Shown here: one piece after another, positions 24,216 to 33,580 of the stretch | Layout of the letters: every line of letters starts with the position of its first letter | Position numbering within the stretch: the first letter of the stretch is position 1 | From: Flavobacteriales bacterium | GTDB lineage: Bacteria; Bacteroidota; Bacteroidia; Flavobacteriales_D; Parvicellaceae | NCBI GenBank assembly: GCA_025210295.1 | Contig: JAOASC010000002.1 | Location: 62,001-126,000 of the forward strand | Length of the DNA: 64,000 nt | Reading direction: 5' to 3' | The notes under the pieces: generated by a model | The model's database searches: none | Told to the model about the DNA's origin: nothing | Seen by the model: the letters and a program-made list of their open reading frames with translations, nothing else | Program-made: the position numbers and the translations under genes

Positions 24216-26609
24216 TTATTGAACAATAAACCTGCTGTGATAGTTACCACATTTTGCAATATAGACTCCTTTACTTAGATGTTCTACCTCTATTTGTGTT
24301 TTGTTATTTGGAGTTATTTCTAGAATAACTTTTCCAACACTTGAATAGATTATTAAGTTGTCATTAGGAATTTGGTTTTTGAACTCAAGGGTTAAAATAC
24401 TGCTTGTAGGATTAGGGTATAATTTGAATGTTGCTTCTGTGTTTGAAGATTCGCTTATACTAGTTGTTTCATCATTCGAAAAGTTAAAAGTAGCTTCTTG
24501 AATCATAAAAGGTCCTACGCCGTTAGGAACTCTTGCATATCCCATGTCTTCTGTTTGAGTCGAAAATGTAACCTGATCCACAACACTTAATGATGGTGTG
24601 GATAGTACAGCAGCTTCCCCTCCAGCAGAAAGTTTGAAGTTGGTATGTAAAGTTCCGTCAGTAAGATCGTTATCGCACCAAATGATTAAATACCCATTTG
24701 CAGCGATAGCTGTTCCTGCGGGAATTTGCCAGTTACTTAAGTTGCTTGTATCGTCAGATAAATAAAAACCTCCAAGGTCAACGCTGTGATTGTTGGTGTT
24801 GTAAAGTTCAATCCAATCTTCAAATTCCCCTTGCTCGTCAAATGCGGAATTGGAATTTGAGGCCATAAGCTCATTAATCACGACTCCGTTTGGAGAAGAG
24901 GTGTTTTGAGAGGAGACTTGATACACGAAGATGTCGTGTTCAGCTCCTTTGGGAAGGTATGAGGCAGATAGCGCAGTATTATTGGCTATTGCTTCGATAT
25001 AATATCTTACCATTTCCCCCGATGAATATCCAGGTATTTCTGCGCCATATACACCATCATTTGCTCCATCATCGTTGTGTAGCCCATCATCATACATTTG
25101 AACTTTAGTGAAATTACCAACAATTCCTGAAGCATGATAAAGGTATACACTGTTGATTCCATTAGTGGATGAAACAGTAGCTTTAATGTTTGTAACTTCA
25201 TTGGCTAAAGGTTCCGTATATAGTTCCATATTGTTGTTGTAGAATGGTGCTGAGCTTATCGTAGGAGCGACTTCAGCGACTTCAGAGTTTGATAACAAAT
25301 AGTTTCGTCGACTGGTTACAAAATTAATTAAGTCAGGCAGTTCATTAACGTAAGCATTGGTCGTATATAGTTTTTTGGTGTCGTTAGCCACACCATCAGA
25401 GATAAGTGAGTCGTATTTGTTAACGAGCTCTGTTATTTTGGTTGCGGTAAATGATTCCTCCAGTATTGTTCTATAGTGTGCAAGATATCTCTGTCTCCAT
25501 TCAGGAATGTTTAAGAGTTTATTTAATAATGGATAGTTTTGGTTGGTCACATTTTTAAAAGGAGACCAGTTGTTACTAGTAGCCTCTGAAATTTGAAAAG
25601 TACTGTTGCCATCATATTCTAAAGGGGTAAGTCTGTCGGTTTCTGGTTCGTAATATGCCATATAGTCCATCTTCCCTTTCATCGTGTAGCTGTCGTCGTC
25701 TGTAAAGATATTTTCAGTAGCTAAAAACCATAGAGCCTTATCAATGTCTAGTTTTGCTGCTGTGGAGAGGGTGTTGTTGTTAGTGGCATTGTCTAATGTT
25801 TCGCAAGCGTCAACAAGTTTTTGCCAAGAGTTTGAAATATCACTAGATTTTAAAGAGTAGTAATCTTGGTATGTTGTAGTGTCAGAACCCAGATCGTTTA
25901 GTGCCGCCGTTCCATCTCCCCAGTTGGGCCCTCCGCCGCCACCTGGTCCGCCTCCACCAGGCCCACCACCACCTGGTCCACCTCCTGTAGTACCATTCTC
26001 ATCTGTAGTTGCTCTAAATCTTGCCCCATCATTGCTTAAAAACCATTCTTTTAGGAATGTTTTGTCTACAGATTGAATGTTAGGGTAGATTCCCCAGCTA
26101 ACATTGTTGATGTATAGGTGTACAAAGTTGGCTTTAGCTATAGGGATGTGTATATTGGCCATGTTTCCATAGAGAACTTCTCTCATAAACGATGGGTCTT
26201 CATGGCCATTGTTGAATTTTAAGTTTTTATATCCTAAAAGTTCTTGGTCATCCTTTAAGAAATCCATTTCTATTTTAAATGATTTTTTTTGAGAACTACC
26301 TGTTTGTTGGTAAGAAGTGTTTCCTCTAAACCTAGCTCCAATACTATCGTATGTTACACCATCATATGTTAGTGAGGCTTCTAGTAACGTTTCTGAATCA
26401 TAATTATTGGTTAGTTGTGTCCAATAGTTTGCTTGAGAAAAGTTTAAATAAACATTTTTTACAGAATCTATTTTGTAAAGCCCATTAGGAGCAGTCCCTC
26501 CTGTGTGTAGGATTTTTCCATTAGAAGAGTAAAACATTTCACTGGGAAGCTGTTGAGCTTGGATGAATGAAAGAGCTGGAATAACTACAAGTAGTTTAAT
26601 TGGGTTCAT
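24216..26609 (-). CDS. CotH-kinase-family secreted protein with lamin-tail and T9SS domains
   Basis: 797 residues. Signal peptide (MNPIKLLVVIPALSFIQAQQ); CotH kinase-like domain (about 90-430) with SFKIEMDF, GYKNLKFNNGHEDPSFMRE and metal-site TPLEYDGNSTF. The domain is interrupted by a Gly/Pro hinge, GPGGGGPGGGGPGGGG (about 211-228). Then a beta sandwich, a lamin-tail domain (VVINELMASNSNS) and a T9SS type A sorting domain (LYPNPTSSILTLEF, ending FIVQ). CotH proteins of spores and fungi are atypical protein kinases; secreted bacterial members are little studied. It should be surface-exposed. It leads the operon with DUF2490 and lipoprotein genes. Confidence 0.9.
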   Translation of the reverse strand: MNPIKLLVVIPALSFIQAQQLPSEMFYSSNGKILHTGGTAPNGLYKIDSVKNVYLNFSQANYWTQLTNNYDSETLLEASLTYDGVTYDSIGARFRGNTSYQQTGSSQKKSFKIEMDFLKDDQELLGYKNLKFNNGHEDPSFMREVLYGNMANIHIPIAKANFVHLYINNVSWGIYPNIQSVDKTFLKEWFLSNDGARFRATTDENGTTGGGPGGGGPGGGGPGGGGGPNWGDGTAALNDLGSDTTTYQDYYSLKSSDISNSWQKLVDACETLDNATNNNTLSTAAKLDIDKALWFLATENIFTDDDSYTMKGKMDYMAYYEPETDRLTPLEYDGNSTFQISEATSNNWSPFKNVTNQNYPLLNKLLNIPEWRQRYLAHYRTILEESFTATKITELVNKYDSLISDGVANDTKKLYTTNAYVNELPDLINFVTSRRNYLLSNSEVAEVAPTISSAPFYNNNMELYTEPLANEVTNIKATVSSTNGINSVYLYHASGIVGNFTKVQMYDDGLHNDDGANDGVYGAEIPGYSSGEMVRYYIEAIANNTALSASYLPKGAEHDIFVYQVSSQNTSSPNGVVINELMASNSNSAFDEQGEFEDWIELYNTNNHSVDLGGFYLSDDTSNLSNWQIPAGTAIAANGYLIIWCDNDLTDGTLHTNFKLSAGGEAAVLSTPSLSVVDQVTFSTQTEDMGYARVPNGVGPFMIQEATFNFSNDETTSISESSNTEATFKLYPNPTSSILTLEFKNQIPNDNLIIYSSVGKVILEITPNNKTQIEVEHLSKGVYIAKCGNYHSRFIVQ

Positions 26610-26804
26610 ATTCTTTTGTTTAGAAAAAGATCATCCTTTTGCCTTTAGGGGCTTTAGAATTTCTTTCAATTAATTTAACCATTTCTTAAAGTAGACGAGG
26701 CTGTAAAGGAAATCCTTCGTTTTTTTAGTAAAAAAAATCTAAAACAAAAAATGAGGTTATGAATAGGGGTAAAGCTTTGTTTTTTTTTGGGGTAGATATA
26801 AGGA

Positions 26805-26842
26805 ATAAAAAAACCTCATCTTATTAGAATTAAGATGAGGTT
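26805..26842 (-). terminator. Terminator downstream of tRNA-Leu
   Basis: Perfect stem (26812-26823 with 26831-26842, AACCTCATCTTA) and 7-nt loop, followed on the minus strand by a run of at least seven T. Confidence 0.85.
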
Positions 26843-26845
26843 TAG

Positions 26846-26927
26846 TACCGAAGGTCGGGATCGAACCGACACTCCTTTCGGAACACGAGTTTGAGTCGTG
26901 CGCGTCTACCAGTTCCGCCACTTCGGC
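26846..26927 (-). tRNA. tRNA-Leu (CAA)
   Basis: Minus-strand class II tRNA of 82 nt: acceptor GCCGAAG pairs with CTTCGGT (one G-U), anticodon loop CTCAAAC gives CAA, a long variable arm follows, and the T-arm has GGTTCGATCC. Discriminator is A at 26846; CCA is not encoded. Confidence 0.95.
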
Positions 26928-27009
26928 TAAAAGGTTTCGCAAAGTTAGTATTAGTTTTTATTTCAGCAAATATTAATGTTAAATAATTTTTTATATCTAA
27001 TAAAAGGCG

Positions 27010-27017
27010 TAATTTTG
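27010..27017 (+). promoter_or_regulatory. Bacteroidota -7 box (TAATTTTG) of prs
   Basis: Exact TAnnTTTG match 22 bases before the prs ATG. A start about seven bases downstream gives a leader of about 16 nt. No clear -33 TTG was seen. Confidence 0.5.
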
Positions 27018-27039
27018 CAGTCCCAAAAACTATTTTAAA

Positions 27040-27981
27040 ATGGCTAATAAGGTTAAAATATTTTCATGTTCAGCTTCAAAACCAGTAGCTGAAAAGATTG
27101 CAGCATCTTACGGACAAGAATTGGGAGATGTTGAGTTGCAAAAATTTAGTGATGGGGAGTTTACAACTGTTTTTAATGAGACAGTGAGAGGGTGTGATGT
27201 ATTCTTAATTCAATCTACAATTCCACCAACAGACAATATCTTTGAGTTGTTGTTGATGATTGATGCTGCTAAAAGGGCATCAGCTCGTAAGATTATAGCA
27301 GTAATACCTTATTTTGGTTGGGCAAGACAAGATCGTAAAGATCAACCAAGGGTTGCTATAGGAGCAAAGATGGTCGCTAATTTATTAGAGGCTGCTGGAG
27401 TTGATCGAATTATGACAATGGACTTACACGCAGATCAGATTCAAGGGTTTTTTGAAGTTCCTGTGGATCACTTATTCGCTTCAAGCCTATTTGCGCCTTA
27501 TTTGAAGAATTTAAATAATCCAGATATCGTAATCGCTGCACCAGATGCTGGGGGGTCTAAAAGAGCAAGTGCATATGCCAAGTTCTTACATGCTGATTTA
27601 GCATTGTGTTACAAACAACGTAAAAAGGCCAATGAAATTGCGAGTATGACTGTTATTGGAGATGTTAAAGGGAAAGATGTTGTAATTATCGATGATATGG
27701 TAGATACAGCAGGGACTTTAACTAAGTCTGCGCAGTTGTTTATGGAGCATGGAGCAAAGAGCGTAAGAGCAATTTGTACGCATGCGGTATTGTCTGGACC
27801 TGCGTATGAAAGAATTAATGACTCTGTTTTAGAAGAACTAATCATAACAGATACCATTCCTCAAAAACAGGAGAGTTCAAAAATTAAAGTGTTGTCAATA
27901 GCAGATATGTTTGCAGACGTTATGAAGAAGGCAATACATTTTGAATCAATTAGTGAACATTTTGTGTTTGCAAACCAATAA
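27040..27981 (+). CDS. prs: Ribose-phosphate pyrophosphokinase
   Basis: 313 residues, the usual length. It makes PRPP from ribose 5-phosphate and ATP for nucleotide, His and Trp synthesis. Motifs: FSDGEF, the flexible loop YFGWARQDRKDQPR, DLHADQIQGFF and the PRPP loop DDMVDTAGTL. It is the first gene of the conserved prs-rplY-pth block (gap 30 bp to rplY). A -7 box lies upstream. Confidence 0.97.
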   Translation: MANKVKIFSCSASKPVAEKIAASYGQELGDVELQKFSDGEFTTVFNETVRGCDVFLIQSTIPPTDNIFELLLMIDAAKRASARKIIAVIPYFGWARQDRKDQPRVAIGAKMVANLLEAAGVDRIMTMDLHADQIQGFFEVPVDHLFASSLFAPYLKNLNNPDIVIAAPDAGGSKRASAYAKFLHADLALCYKQRKKANEIASMTVIGDVKGKDVVIIDDMVDTAGTLTKSAQLFMEHGAKSVRAICTHAVLSGPAYERINDSVLEELIITDTIPQKQESSKIKVLSIADMFADVMKKAIHFESISEHFVFANQ

Positions 27982-28011
27982 GTAAATTAAATAACAAATA
28001 AATAAAGTAAA

Positions 28012-28599
28012 ATGAAAAAAGTATCGTTGAGCGGTTCTGTAAGAAAGAACGTAGGGAAGAAAGATGCAAAATTAATGAGAAGAGAAGGGCTAGTTCCTAG
28101 TGTTGTTTATGGAAATAAAGAACAAGTACATTTCTCAGTAAAAGAAAATGACATCAACAAAATCGTTTTTACACCTAATGTGTATATGATTGATTTAGAT
28201 GTTGACGGAAGAAAAGCACAAGCTATTCTTAAAGATGTTCAAATACATCCTGTTACAGATAAAGTGTTGCATGCAGACTTCCAAGAAGTAATAGAAGGTA
28301 AAAAAGTAAAAGTAGATATTCCTGTTAATATTAGTGGTTTAGCTGTTGGTGTTAAGAATGGTGGTAAATTAGTTCAAAACTTTAGAAGATTAACTGCTGA
28401 AGCTTTAGCAGATAACTTGCCAGATACTATTGATATTGATGTGACTAAAGTTAAGATTGGTGGGAAAGTAAGAGTTGGAGAAGTAGATATCGAAGGAGTA
28501 TCTTTCTTAAACCCAGAATCAGCAGTAGTAGTAGCTGTACAAATGGCGCGTGGTGCTAAGAAACCAGGTGAAGAGGAAGAAGAGGAAGCAGAAGCTTAA
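28012..28599 (+). CDS. rplY: 50S ribosomal protein L25 (CTC type)
   Basis: 195 residues. N-terminal L25 domain ([28 protein letters not shown]) that binds 5S rRNA, plus the C-terminal beta domain of the longer CTC form ([11 protein letters not shown]), and an acidic tail of Glu and Ala. It lies between prs and pth as in many bacteria. Confidence 0.96.
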   Translation: MKKVSLSGSVRKNVGKKDAKLMRREGLVPSVVYGNKEQVHFSVKENDINKIVFTPNVYMIDLDVDGRKAQAILKDVQIHPVTDKVLHADFQEVIEGKKVKVDIPVNISGLAVGVKNGGKLVQNFRRLTAEALADNLPDTIDIDVTKVKIGGKVRVGEVDIEGVSFLNPESAVVVAVQMARGAKKPGEEEEEEAEA

Positions 28600-28621
28600 T
28601 CAACAGCTCAAATTTAATCGT

Positions 28622-29185
28622 ATGAAATATTTAATAGTAGGATTAGGTAATCCTGGAGTTGAATATAAAAATACCCGACATAATATCGGATTTAAAACAT
28701 TGGACACTTTAGCTAAAGTGTCCAATGTTGCTTTTAATACAGCAAAGTTAGCAGAGCGTGCTGTCGTAAAACACAAAGGAAGAACATTGGTGTTGATAAA
28801 GCCGTCTACTTACATGAACCTTAGTGGTAAAGCGGTTAACTATTGGATGAAAAAAGAAAATGTGTCCATAGAAAACACGTTGGTTATCACCGATGATTTA
28901 GCATTGCCTTTTGGGAAGTTAAGGTTGAAGCCTAAAGGAAGTCCAGGTGGGCACAATGGGTTGAAAGATATTCAAGCTGTTTTAGGAACAAATGTTTATG
29001 CTAGACTACGTTTTGGGATAGGAGATGAGTTCTCAAAAGGAAAACAAGTCGATTTTGTACTTGGAGAATGGACCAATATAGAAGAGGAAGAACTTGTAGC
29101 AAAGATAGACTTGGCTATAGAGATCATTAAAGCTTTTGCAACAATTGGTGTGCAAAGAACTATGAACGATTTCAATTCTAAATAA
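28622..29185 (+). CDS. pth: Peptidyl-tRNA hydrolase
   Basis: 187 residues from ATG 28622 (22 bp after rplY); a longer frame begins inside rplY and is rejected. Motifs: GLGNPG, the catalytic His in [20 protein letters not shown] and [12 protein letters not shown]. It frees tRNA from peptidyl-tRNA that drops off the ribosome. It is the last gene of the prs block. Confidence 0.97.
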   Translation: MKYLIVGLGNPGVEYKNTRHNIGFKTLDTLAKVSNVAFNTAKLAERAVVKHKGRTLVLIKPSTYMNLSGKAVNYWMKKENVSIENTLVITDDLALPFGKLRLKPKGSPGGHNGLKDIQAVLGTNVYARLRFGIGDEFSKGKQVDFVLGEWTNIEEEELVAKIDLAIEIIKAFATIGVQRTMNDFNSK

Positions 29186-29258
29186 ACCATTAAATCAGTT
29201 TTTTGAGGTTTAAGTAAAAAGTGTTAAATTAGTGTAATATTCACCTTAATTAACAACT

Positions 29259-31766
29259 ATGAAAATACTTTCTACTTTAGTTAGTGTATTAGTTTTAGGA
29301 GGAGGTTTTTTAGCACAAAATCAATCTACTGAAATTAATCAAAAAATAATTTCAAACCCTATTTATTTCTCGCATCAAGAAGTAGCTCATGAGGCCATAA
29401 CAAATCGAACAACTCAAAGTCAATGGGTCGATTATACCGCAGCTTATATGGGGAATTATGGCTCTACACCTAACGGTGTGATTGGTAATTTTTTATTCCC
29501 AGATACAACAATCTTGGTAGATTATGGGACTGGAGGTTATGCTGGGCCTTGGATTCATTCAGTAGCACAAACTTTTGATATGAACGCCGCAGCCTATTTG
29601 AATACAGGAATAGGGATTAATGGTCTGAATGATATTACGATAGATTCCATCGAAGTGGTAGGGTCTTATTTAAGACCAGATAACAGTGTGGTAGATACAT
29701 TGGTCGTAAGTGTCGTAAATGTAGGAACAAACTTAAATTCTGAATCTTATTTTCAAGGTCAAAATATTAATGTCAATTTAAATGCTGATTCTGTTTTTAT
29801 TCGAAATTTAGATTGGGATCAGCCATCTCAAAAAGTCATCGGGCCATTGTCAGTATATAAAATACCTTTAGATCAAACTTTTTTTGCTTCAAATGGAGGG
29901 CAAGGACTTCATAGAGCAAGGGTTGCTGCAGGAGATTTAATCTCAAGCAATGCCAATGGAATATTTGCTATAACGATTGATTTTATACCTGGGTATACCT
30001 GGAATGCCAATTTAGATACGTTAGGAGTGAATAAAAATGGATGGATTTTTGGTTCTTATGAATTAAATGGTAGTGGAACTTATCCAAACTATAGTAGGAC
30101 AGATTATAATGTCGGAAGTATTGTAAATGATAATGTTAGGTATGATAATGCAGGAGGTTGGAATGGCTCTTATATTCCTAGTTATGCTTTCATGGGAGCT
30201 TCTCCAAATTATTTGTACGAATCAATGGCTATTGCAGTTAAACTAACGCAACATACACCTGTTGTTTTACAAGATTGTGCACAACCATTTTTCTCTGAGT
30301 ATATAGAGGGGTCAGGAAATAATAAAGCACTTGAAATCTTTAACCCAACTAACTCTTCAATTGATTTGTCCAATTATCAAATTAGAAAGTATGCAAATGG
30401 ATCAACAACACCTACTACAGTGACCTTGTCGGGAACAGTAGCTTCTAATGATGTTTTTGTAATTGCTAATCAAAGTGCAATGGCATCAATATTGGCACAA
30501 ACTGATTTGCAAAATAGTACGATTGCAAACTTTAACGGAGATGATGCCATAGAGTTGTATGATGTCGTTAATGCAAGGGTGATTGATGTTATCGGGCAAG
30601 TTGGAGTAGATCCAGGTTCAAGTTGGACTGTTGGGAGTGGTTCAACGGCAAATAATACATTGGTGAGGATGAATACCATAAGAAAAGGAACTGACGTTTG
30701 GGTTGGTTTTGTTGATCAGCAATGGAATGTGTTAGCGAATGATGATGTAAGTGATTTAGGAGGGCATGCTAACAATAGCTGCTTTGCTCCTCAAACACCT
30801 CTAACAGCTATACCAACAGTGAGTAATGATACTATTTGTGCAGGAGAAACTGTTCAGTTTTCAAATGCTTCAACAGGAGGAACAACTCCTTATACTGTTG
30901 CTTGGAATTTTGGAAATGGTAATACATCTACAAATGCTTCAGACGCGTTTACTTTTAATACATTTGGTGTTTACCAGATTTCTTTAACGGTTACCGATGG
31001 AGTAGGAGCAACTGATGATTCTGTGTTTTATATTGTCGTGAACAATGTTCCAACCGCAGGAATGACAGTTCCATCTACAATTTGCACTGACCAAACAGTA
31101 GCTATTGCAGCTTCAAATTATAATGCTGCAAATACTTATGTTTACTCAGACGGGACTTCAACTTTATCACATGCAAATGGGGTGGTTAATTATATGACGA
31201 GTTCAACAGGTAGTGTAACAATTACCCAAACAGTAACAAGTGCTCAAGGATGTACTAGCGTAGCTACTGAAACGATTGTTGTTAATCCAAGCCCTACAGC
31301 AAGTTTTACACATTCAGGAAGTCCAACGGTTAGTTTTACTGATGGTTCGACCAATGCCGTTGCTTGGGCTTGGACTTTTGGAGATGGGAATACTTCAACA
31401 ACTCAGAATCCATCACATACTTTCGGAGCAAATGGAACATATAATGTAGCGTTAGTGGTAACGGCGACCAACGGATGTACAGATACAACTAACACTAATG
31501 TAGCTGTTGGTGTTCCATCTTTTGTAGAAGAATTAGCAGAAGAATACATACGAATATATCCTAATCCATCCACAGGAGAGGTTATTAATATTGAGTCGGC
31601 AGTGCAAATAGTTTCTGTTAAAATTTATAATGTAATTGGACAAAATGTATTTAGTACAGCAACTAATCTTCAACAAATAGAAGTGTCTCGTTTCAATAAA
31701 GGAACTTATTTCATGAAAATTGAAACACTAGAAGGAACTGTAGTAAGAAAAATTAGTATTGAATAA
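29259..31766 (+). CDS. T9SS-secreted protein with lamin-tail and PKD domains
   Basis: 835 residues. Signal peptide (ends GGGFLAQ). The first 300 residues are beta-rich and not recognised (VDYGTGGYAGPWIHS). Lamin-tail domain at about 345-465 (FSEYIEGSGNNKALEIFNP). Two PKD domains follow (VAWNFGNGNTST and WAWTFGDGNTSTTQNPSH). The C-terminus is a T9SS type A sorting domain (IYPNPSTGE to the last Glu). No catalytic motif found; it should be displayed or released at the surface. A strong terminator follows. Confidence 0.85.
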   Translation: MKILSTLVSVLVLGGGFLAQNQSTEINQKIISNPIYFSHQEVAHEAITNRTTQSQWVDYTAAYMGNYGSTPNGVIGNFLFPDTTILVDYGTGGYAGPWIHSVAQTFDMNAAAYLNTGIGINGLNDITIDSIEVVGSYLRPDNSVVDTLVVSVVNVGTNLNSESYFQGQNINVNLNADSVFIRNLDWDQPSQKVIGPLSVYKIPLDQTFFASNGGQGLHRARVAAGDLISSNANGIFAITIDFIPGYTWNANLDTLGVNKNGWIFGSYELNGSGTYPNYSRTDYNVGSIVNDNVRYDNAGGWNGSYIPSYAFMGASPNYLYESMAIAVKLTQHTPVVLQDCAQPFFSEYIEGSGNNKALEIFNPTNSSIDLSNYQIRKYANGSTTPTTVTLSGTVASNDVFVIANQSAMASILAQTDLQNSTIANFNGDDAIELYDVVNARVIDVIGQVGVDPGSSWTVGSGSTANNTLVRMNTIRKGTDVWVGFVDQQWNVLANDDVSDLGGHANNSCFAPQTPLTAIPTVSNDTICAGETVQFSNASTGGTTPYTVAWNFGNGNTSTNASDAFTFNTFGVYQISLTVTDGVGATDDSVFYIVVNNVPTAGMTVPSTICTDQTVAIAASNYNAANTYVYSDGTSTLSHANGVVNYMTSSTGSVTITQTVTSAQGCTSVATETIVVNPSPTASFTHSGSPTVSFTDGSTNAVAWAWTFGDGNTSTTQNPSHTFGANGTYNVALVVTATNGCTDTTNTNVAVGVPSFVEELAEEYIRIYPNPSTGEVINIESAVQIVSVKIYNVIGQNVFSTATNLQQIEVSRFNKGTYFMKIETLEGTVVRKISIE

Positions 31767-31793
31767 GTTTTAGGCAAACTTTAAATAAAAAAC

Positions 31794-31830
31794 AAACACC
31801 GCTTTAGAGTAACTTTAAAGCGGTGTTTTT
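31794..31830 (+). terminator. Rho-independent terminator
   Basis: Long GC-containing stem (AACACCGCTTTA with TAAAGCGGTGTT around a 7-nt loop), followed by five T. It ends the T9SS cargo gene. Confidence 0.85.
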
Positions 31831-31921
31831 ATTGGCATAATTTCTGTTTTTAGATTAAATAGAAAGTGTTTGCAAGGTAGCATTCAATCTAGAATACTTA
31901 TATTAGTCAAAAATAAATAAG

Positions 31922-32950
31922 ATGAAAGTTTTGATATCAACTTTTTTAATGGTGTGTACGATCGTAGGTTTTGGGCAAATTACCCGAGGAGGGTCATCTC
32001 CAGCTACGCCAAAAGAGGCGCCAAGTTATCCTGATAACCCAAGAGAGAATTTTCAAACGCCAGCTCACGCTGTAGATTGTGATAGTGATCTAGAAATGGA
32101 TCCAGGTAATAAGTTAATTTACCATAGAAAAACGAATAAACCTTATTCTGGAGTTTGTATTTCTTATCATAACAATAATAAACGAGAACGTGTTGCAAAG
32201 TTTGTGGATGGAAAAGAACAGGATACGTCTTATTCTTACTATCAAACAGGATCACCATGGACAGTTACACAGTGGGATCAAGGTATCGAAAATGGAACAT
32301 GGAAGTTTTGGTATGAAAATGGAAATTTAGCTTGGGAAAATACTTATGAAATGGGAAGAAAGTCTGGAACATGGCGTTTCTTTTTTGATGATGGAAGTAT
32401 AAAAAAAGTAATGAACTATAAAAATGATGTGCTCGATGGAGAATGCAAGTACTATGGAAAAGGAGGCAAAATTATGAGAGTAGTTAATTACAGTGGTGGA
32501 GAGTTTCATGGAGATTACCTTACTTATTTTGTTGGAGAAGATAGTGTGCTAAAGTCAAAAAAACAATATAAAAATGGAAAGGTAGATGGAGAATCGGTTT
32601 ATTATTATAAAGATGGGCAAATTTCCTATACGAAGAAGTTTAGTGGAGGGCAGCCCATTGGGAAATGGGAGTATTTTCATCCGAATGGCCAATTGAGTCA
32701 AACAGGTAAGCACTCAGGAGGGAAAAAAGATGGGTTGTGGCAATACTTTTTGGATGAGGGACAAAAACAAGCAGAAGTATTATATGATAAAGGAAAAGAA
32801 GTGATCGTAGTAGAGTATGATCGATTTGGAGGAGCGAGAGATGAAGAGAAAGAAGCAGAGTTAAATCAACTGTTGTCAAAAAGAAAAGCAGCTGAAGCCG
32901 AAGAGGCAGGAAAGAAAAAGAAAGGAAAGAAGAAGAAAGATAAGAAGTGA
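31922..32950 (+). CDS. Exported MORN-repeat protein
   Basis: 342 residues. Signal peptide (MKVLISTFLMVCTIVGFG, then Gln). From about 75 it holds seven or more MORN_2-type repeats such as NGTWKFWYENGNLAWENTY and DGLWQYFLDEGQ. The tail is Lys/Glu-rich and ends in KKKKGKKKKDKK. MORN_2 proteins are often auto-named YwqK antitoxin, but the export signal makes that unlikely. Possible surface or lipid-binding role. queE begins 4 bp later. A near-match -7 element (TATATTAG at 31899) lies upstream. Confidence 0.75.
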   Translation: MKVLISTFLMVCTIVGFGQITRGGSSPATPKEAPSYPDNPRENFQTPAHAVDCDSDLEMDPGNKLIYHRKTNKPYSGVCISYHNNNKRERVAKFVDGKEQDTSYSYYQTGSPWTVTQWDQGIENGTWKFWYENGNLAWENTYEMGRKSGTWRFFFDDGSIKKVMNYKNDVLDGECKYYGKGGKIMRVVNYSGGEFHGDYLTYFVGEDSVLKSKKQYKNGKVDGESVYYYKDGQISYTKKFSGGQPIGKWEYFHPNGQLSQTGKHSGGKKDGLWQYFLDEGQKQAEVLYDKGKEVIVVEYDRFGGARDEEKEAELNQLLSKRKAAEAEEAGKKKKGKKKKDKK

Positions 32951-32954
32951 TAAA

Positions 32955-33572
32955 ATGACGAATAAGTTATTCGAGAGTCAATTACCCATAATGGAGCAGT
33001 TTTATTCTGTTCAAGGAGAGGGGTTTTATAGTGGGCGTCCTGCATTCTTTATACGATTAGCAGGTTGTGATGTTGGTTGTGTTTGGTGTGATGTAAAAGA
33101 AAGTTGGGATGCAGGAGAGCATGAGTTAAAAAAGATAGAAACAATTGTTCAAGAAGTAGCAGCAACACATGCCGATTTTGTTGTAATCACCGGAGGTGAG
33201 CCTGCAATGTATGATTTAACAGGTTTAACGAAAGCACTTAAAGCTGTAGGGTGTTATTTAGCAATAGAAACATCGGGAGTGTATCCGCTTTCTGGAGAAC
33301 TAGATTGGGTTTGTTTTTCCCCAAAAAAGTTTAAAGCACCACACGAGTCTATTTATGCTCAAGCCAATGAATTAAAAGTAATCGTTTTCAATAAACACGA
33401 TTTAAAATGGGCAGAACAACATGCAGAAAAGTTAAACAAGAACTGTAAGCTTTACCTACAAACCGAGTGGAGTAAAAGTGAAGAAATGCTTCCCCTAATT
33501 ATCGATTATATTAAAGAAAATCCTAAATGGACCCTTTCTTTACAAACCCATAAATATATCAACGTACCTTAG
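32955..33572 (+). CDS. queE: 7-carboxy-7-deazaguanine synthase (radical SAM)
   Basis: 205 residues. Radical SAM cluster motif with the QueE-type short core: Cys38-x3-Cys42-x2-Cys45 in GCDVGCVWCD. Also SVQGEGFYSGRPAFFIRL and the SAM motif TGGEPAMYDL. It converts CPH4 to CDG in queuosine tRNA synthesis. It sits between a MORN protein and a PorE-like gene with gaps of 4 and 8 bp, an odd context for a tRNA enzyme. Confidence 0.95.
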   Translation: MTNKLFESQLPIMEQFYSVQGEGFYSGRPAFFIRLAGCDVGCVWCDVKESWDAGEHELKKIETIVQEVAATHADFVVITGGEPAMYDLTGLTKALKAVGCYLAIETSGVYPLSGELDWVCFSPKKFKAPHESIYAQANELKVIVFNKHDLKWAEQHAEKLNKNCKLYLQTEWSKSEEMLPLIIDYIKENPKWTLSLQTHKYINVP

Positions 33573-33580
33573 TTAGAATT

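Noticed and set aside
25879..26076. Pro-rich plus-strand frame (PPPPGPPPPGPPPP)
   Set aside because: Antisense shadow of the Gly-Pro hinge of the CotH gene.
26757..26942. 61-residue minus-strand frame beginning AEVAELVDAHDSNS
   Set aside because: It is the frame commonly called through tRNA-Leu; its residues come from the tRNA sequence, not a gene.
31922..32950. YwqK-type toxin-antitoxin component
   Set aside because: The protein has an export signal and no toxin gene is adjacent; only MORN_2 repeats are shared.
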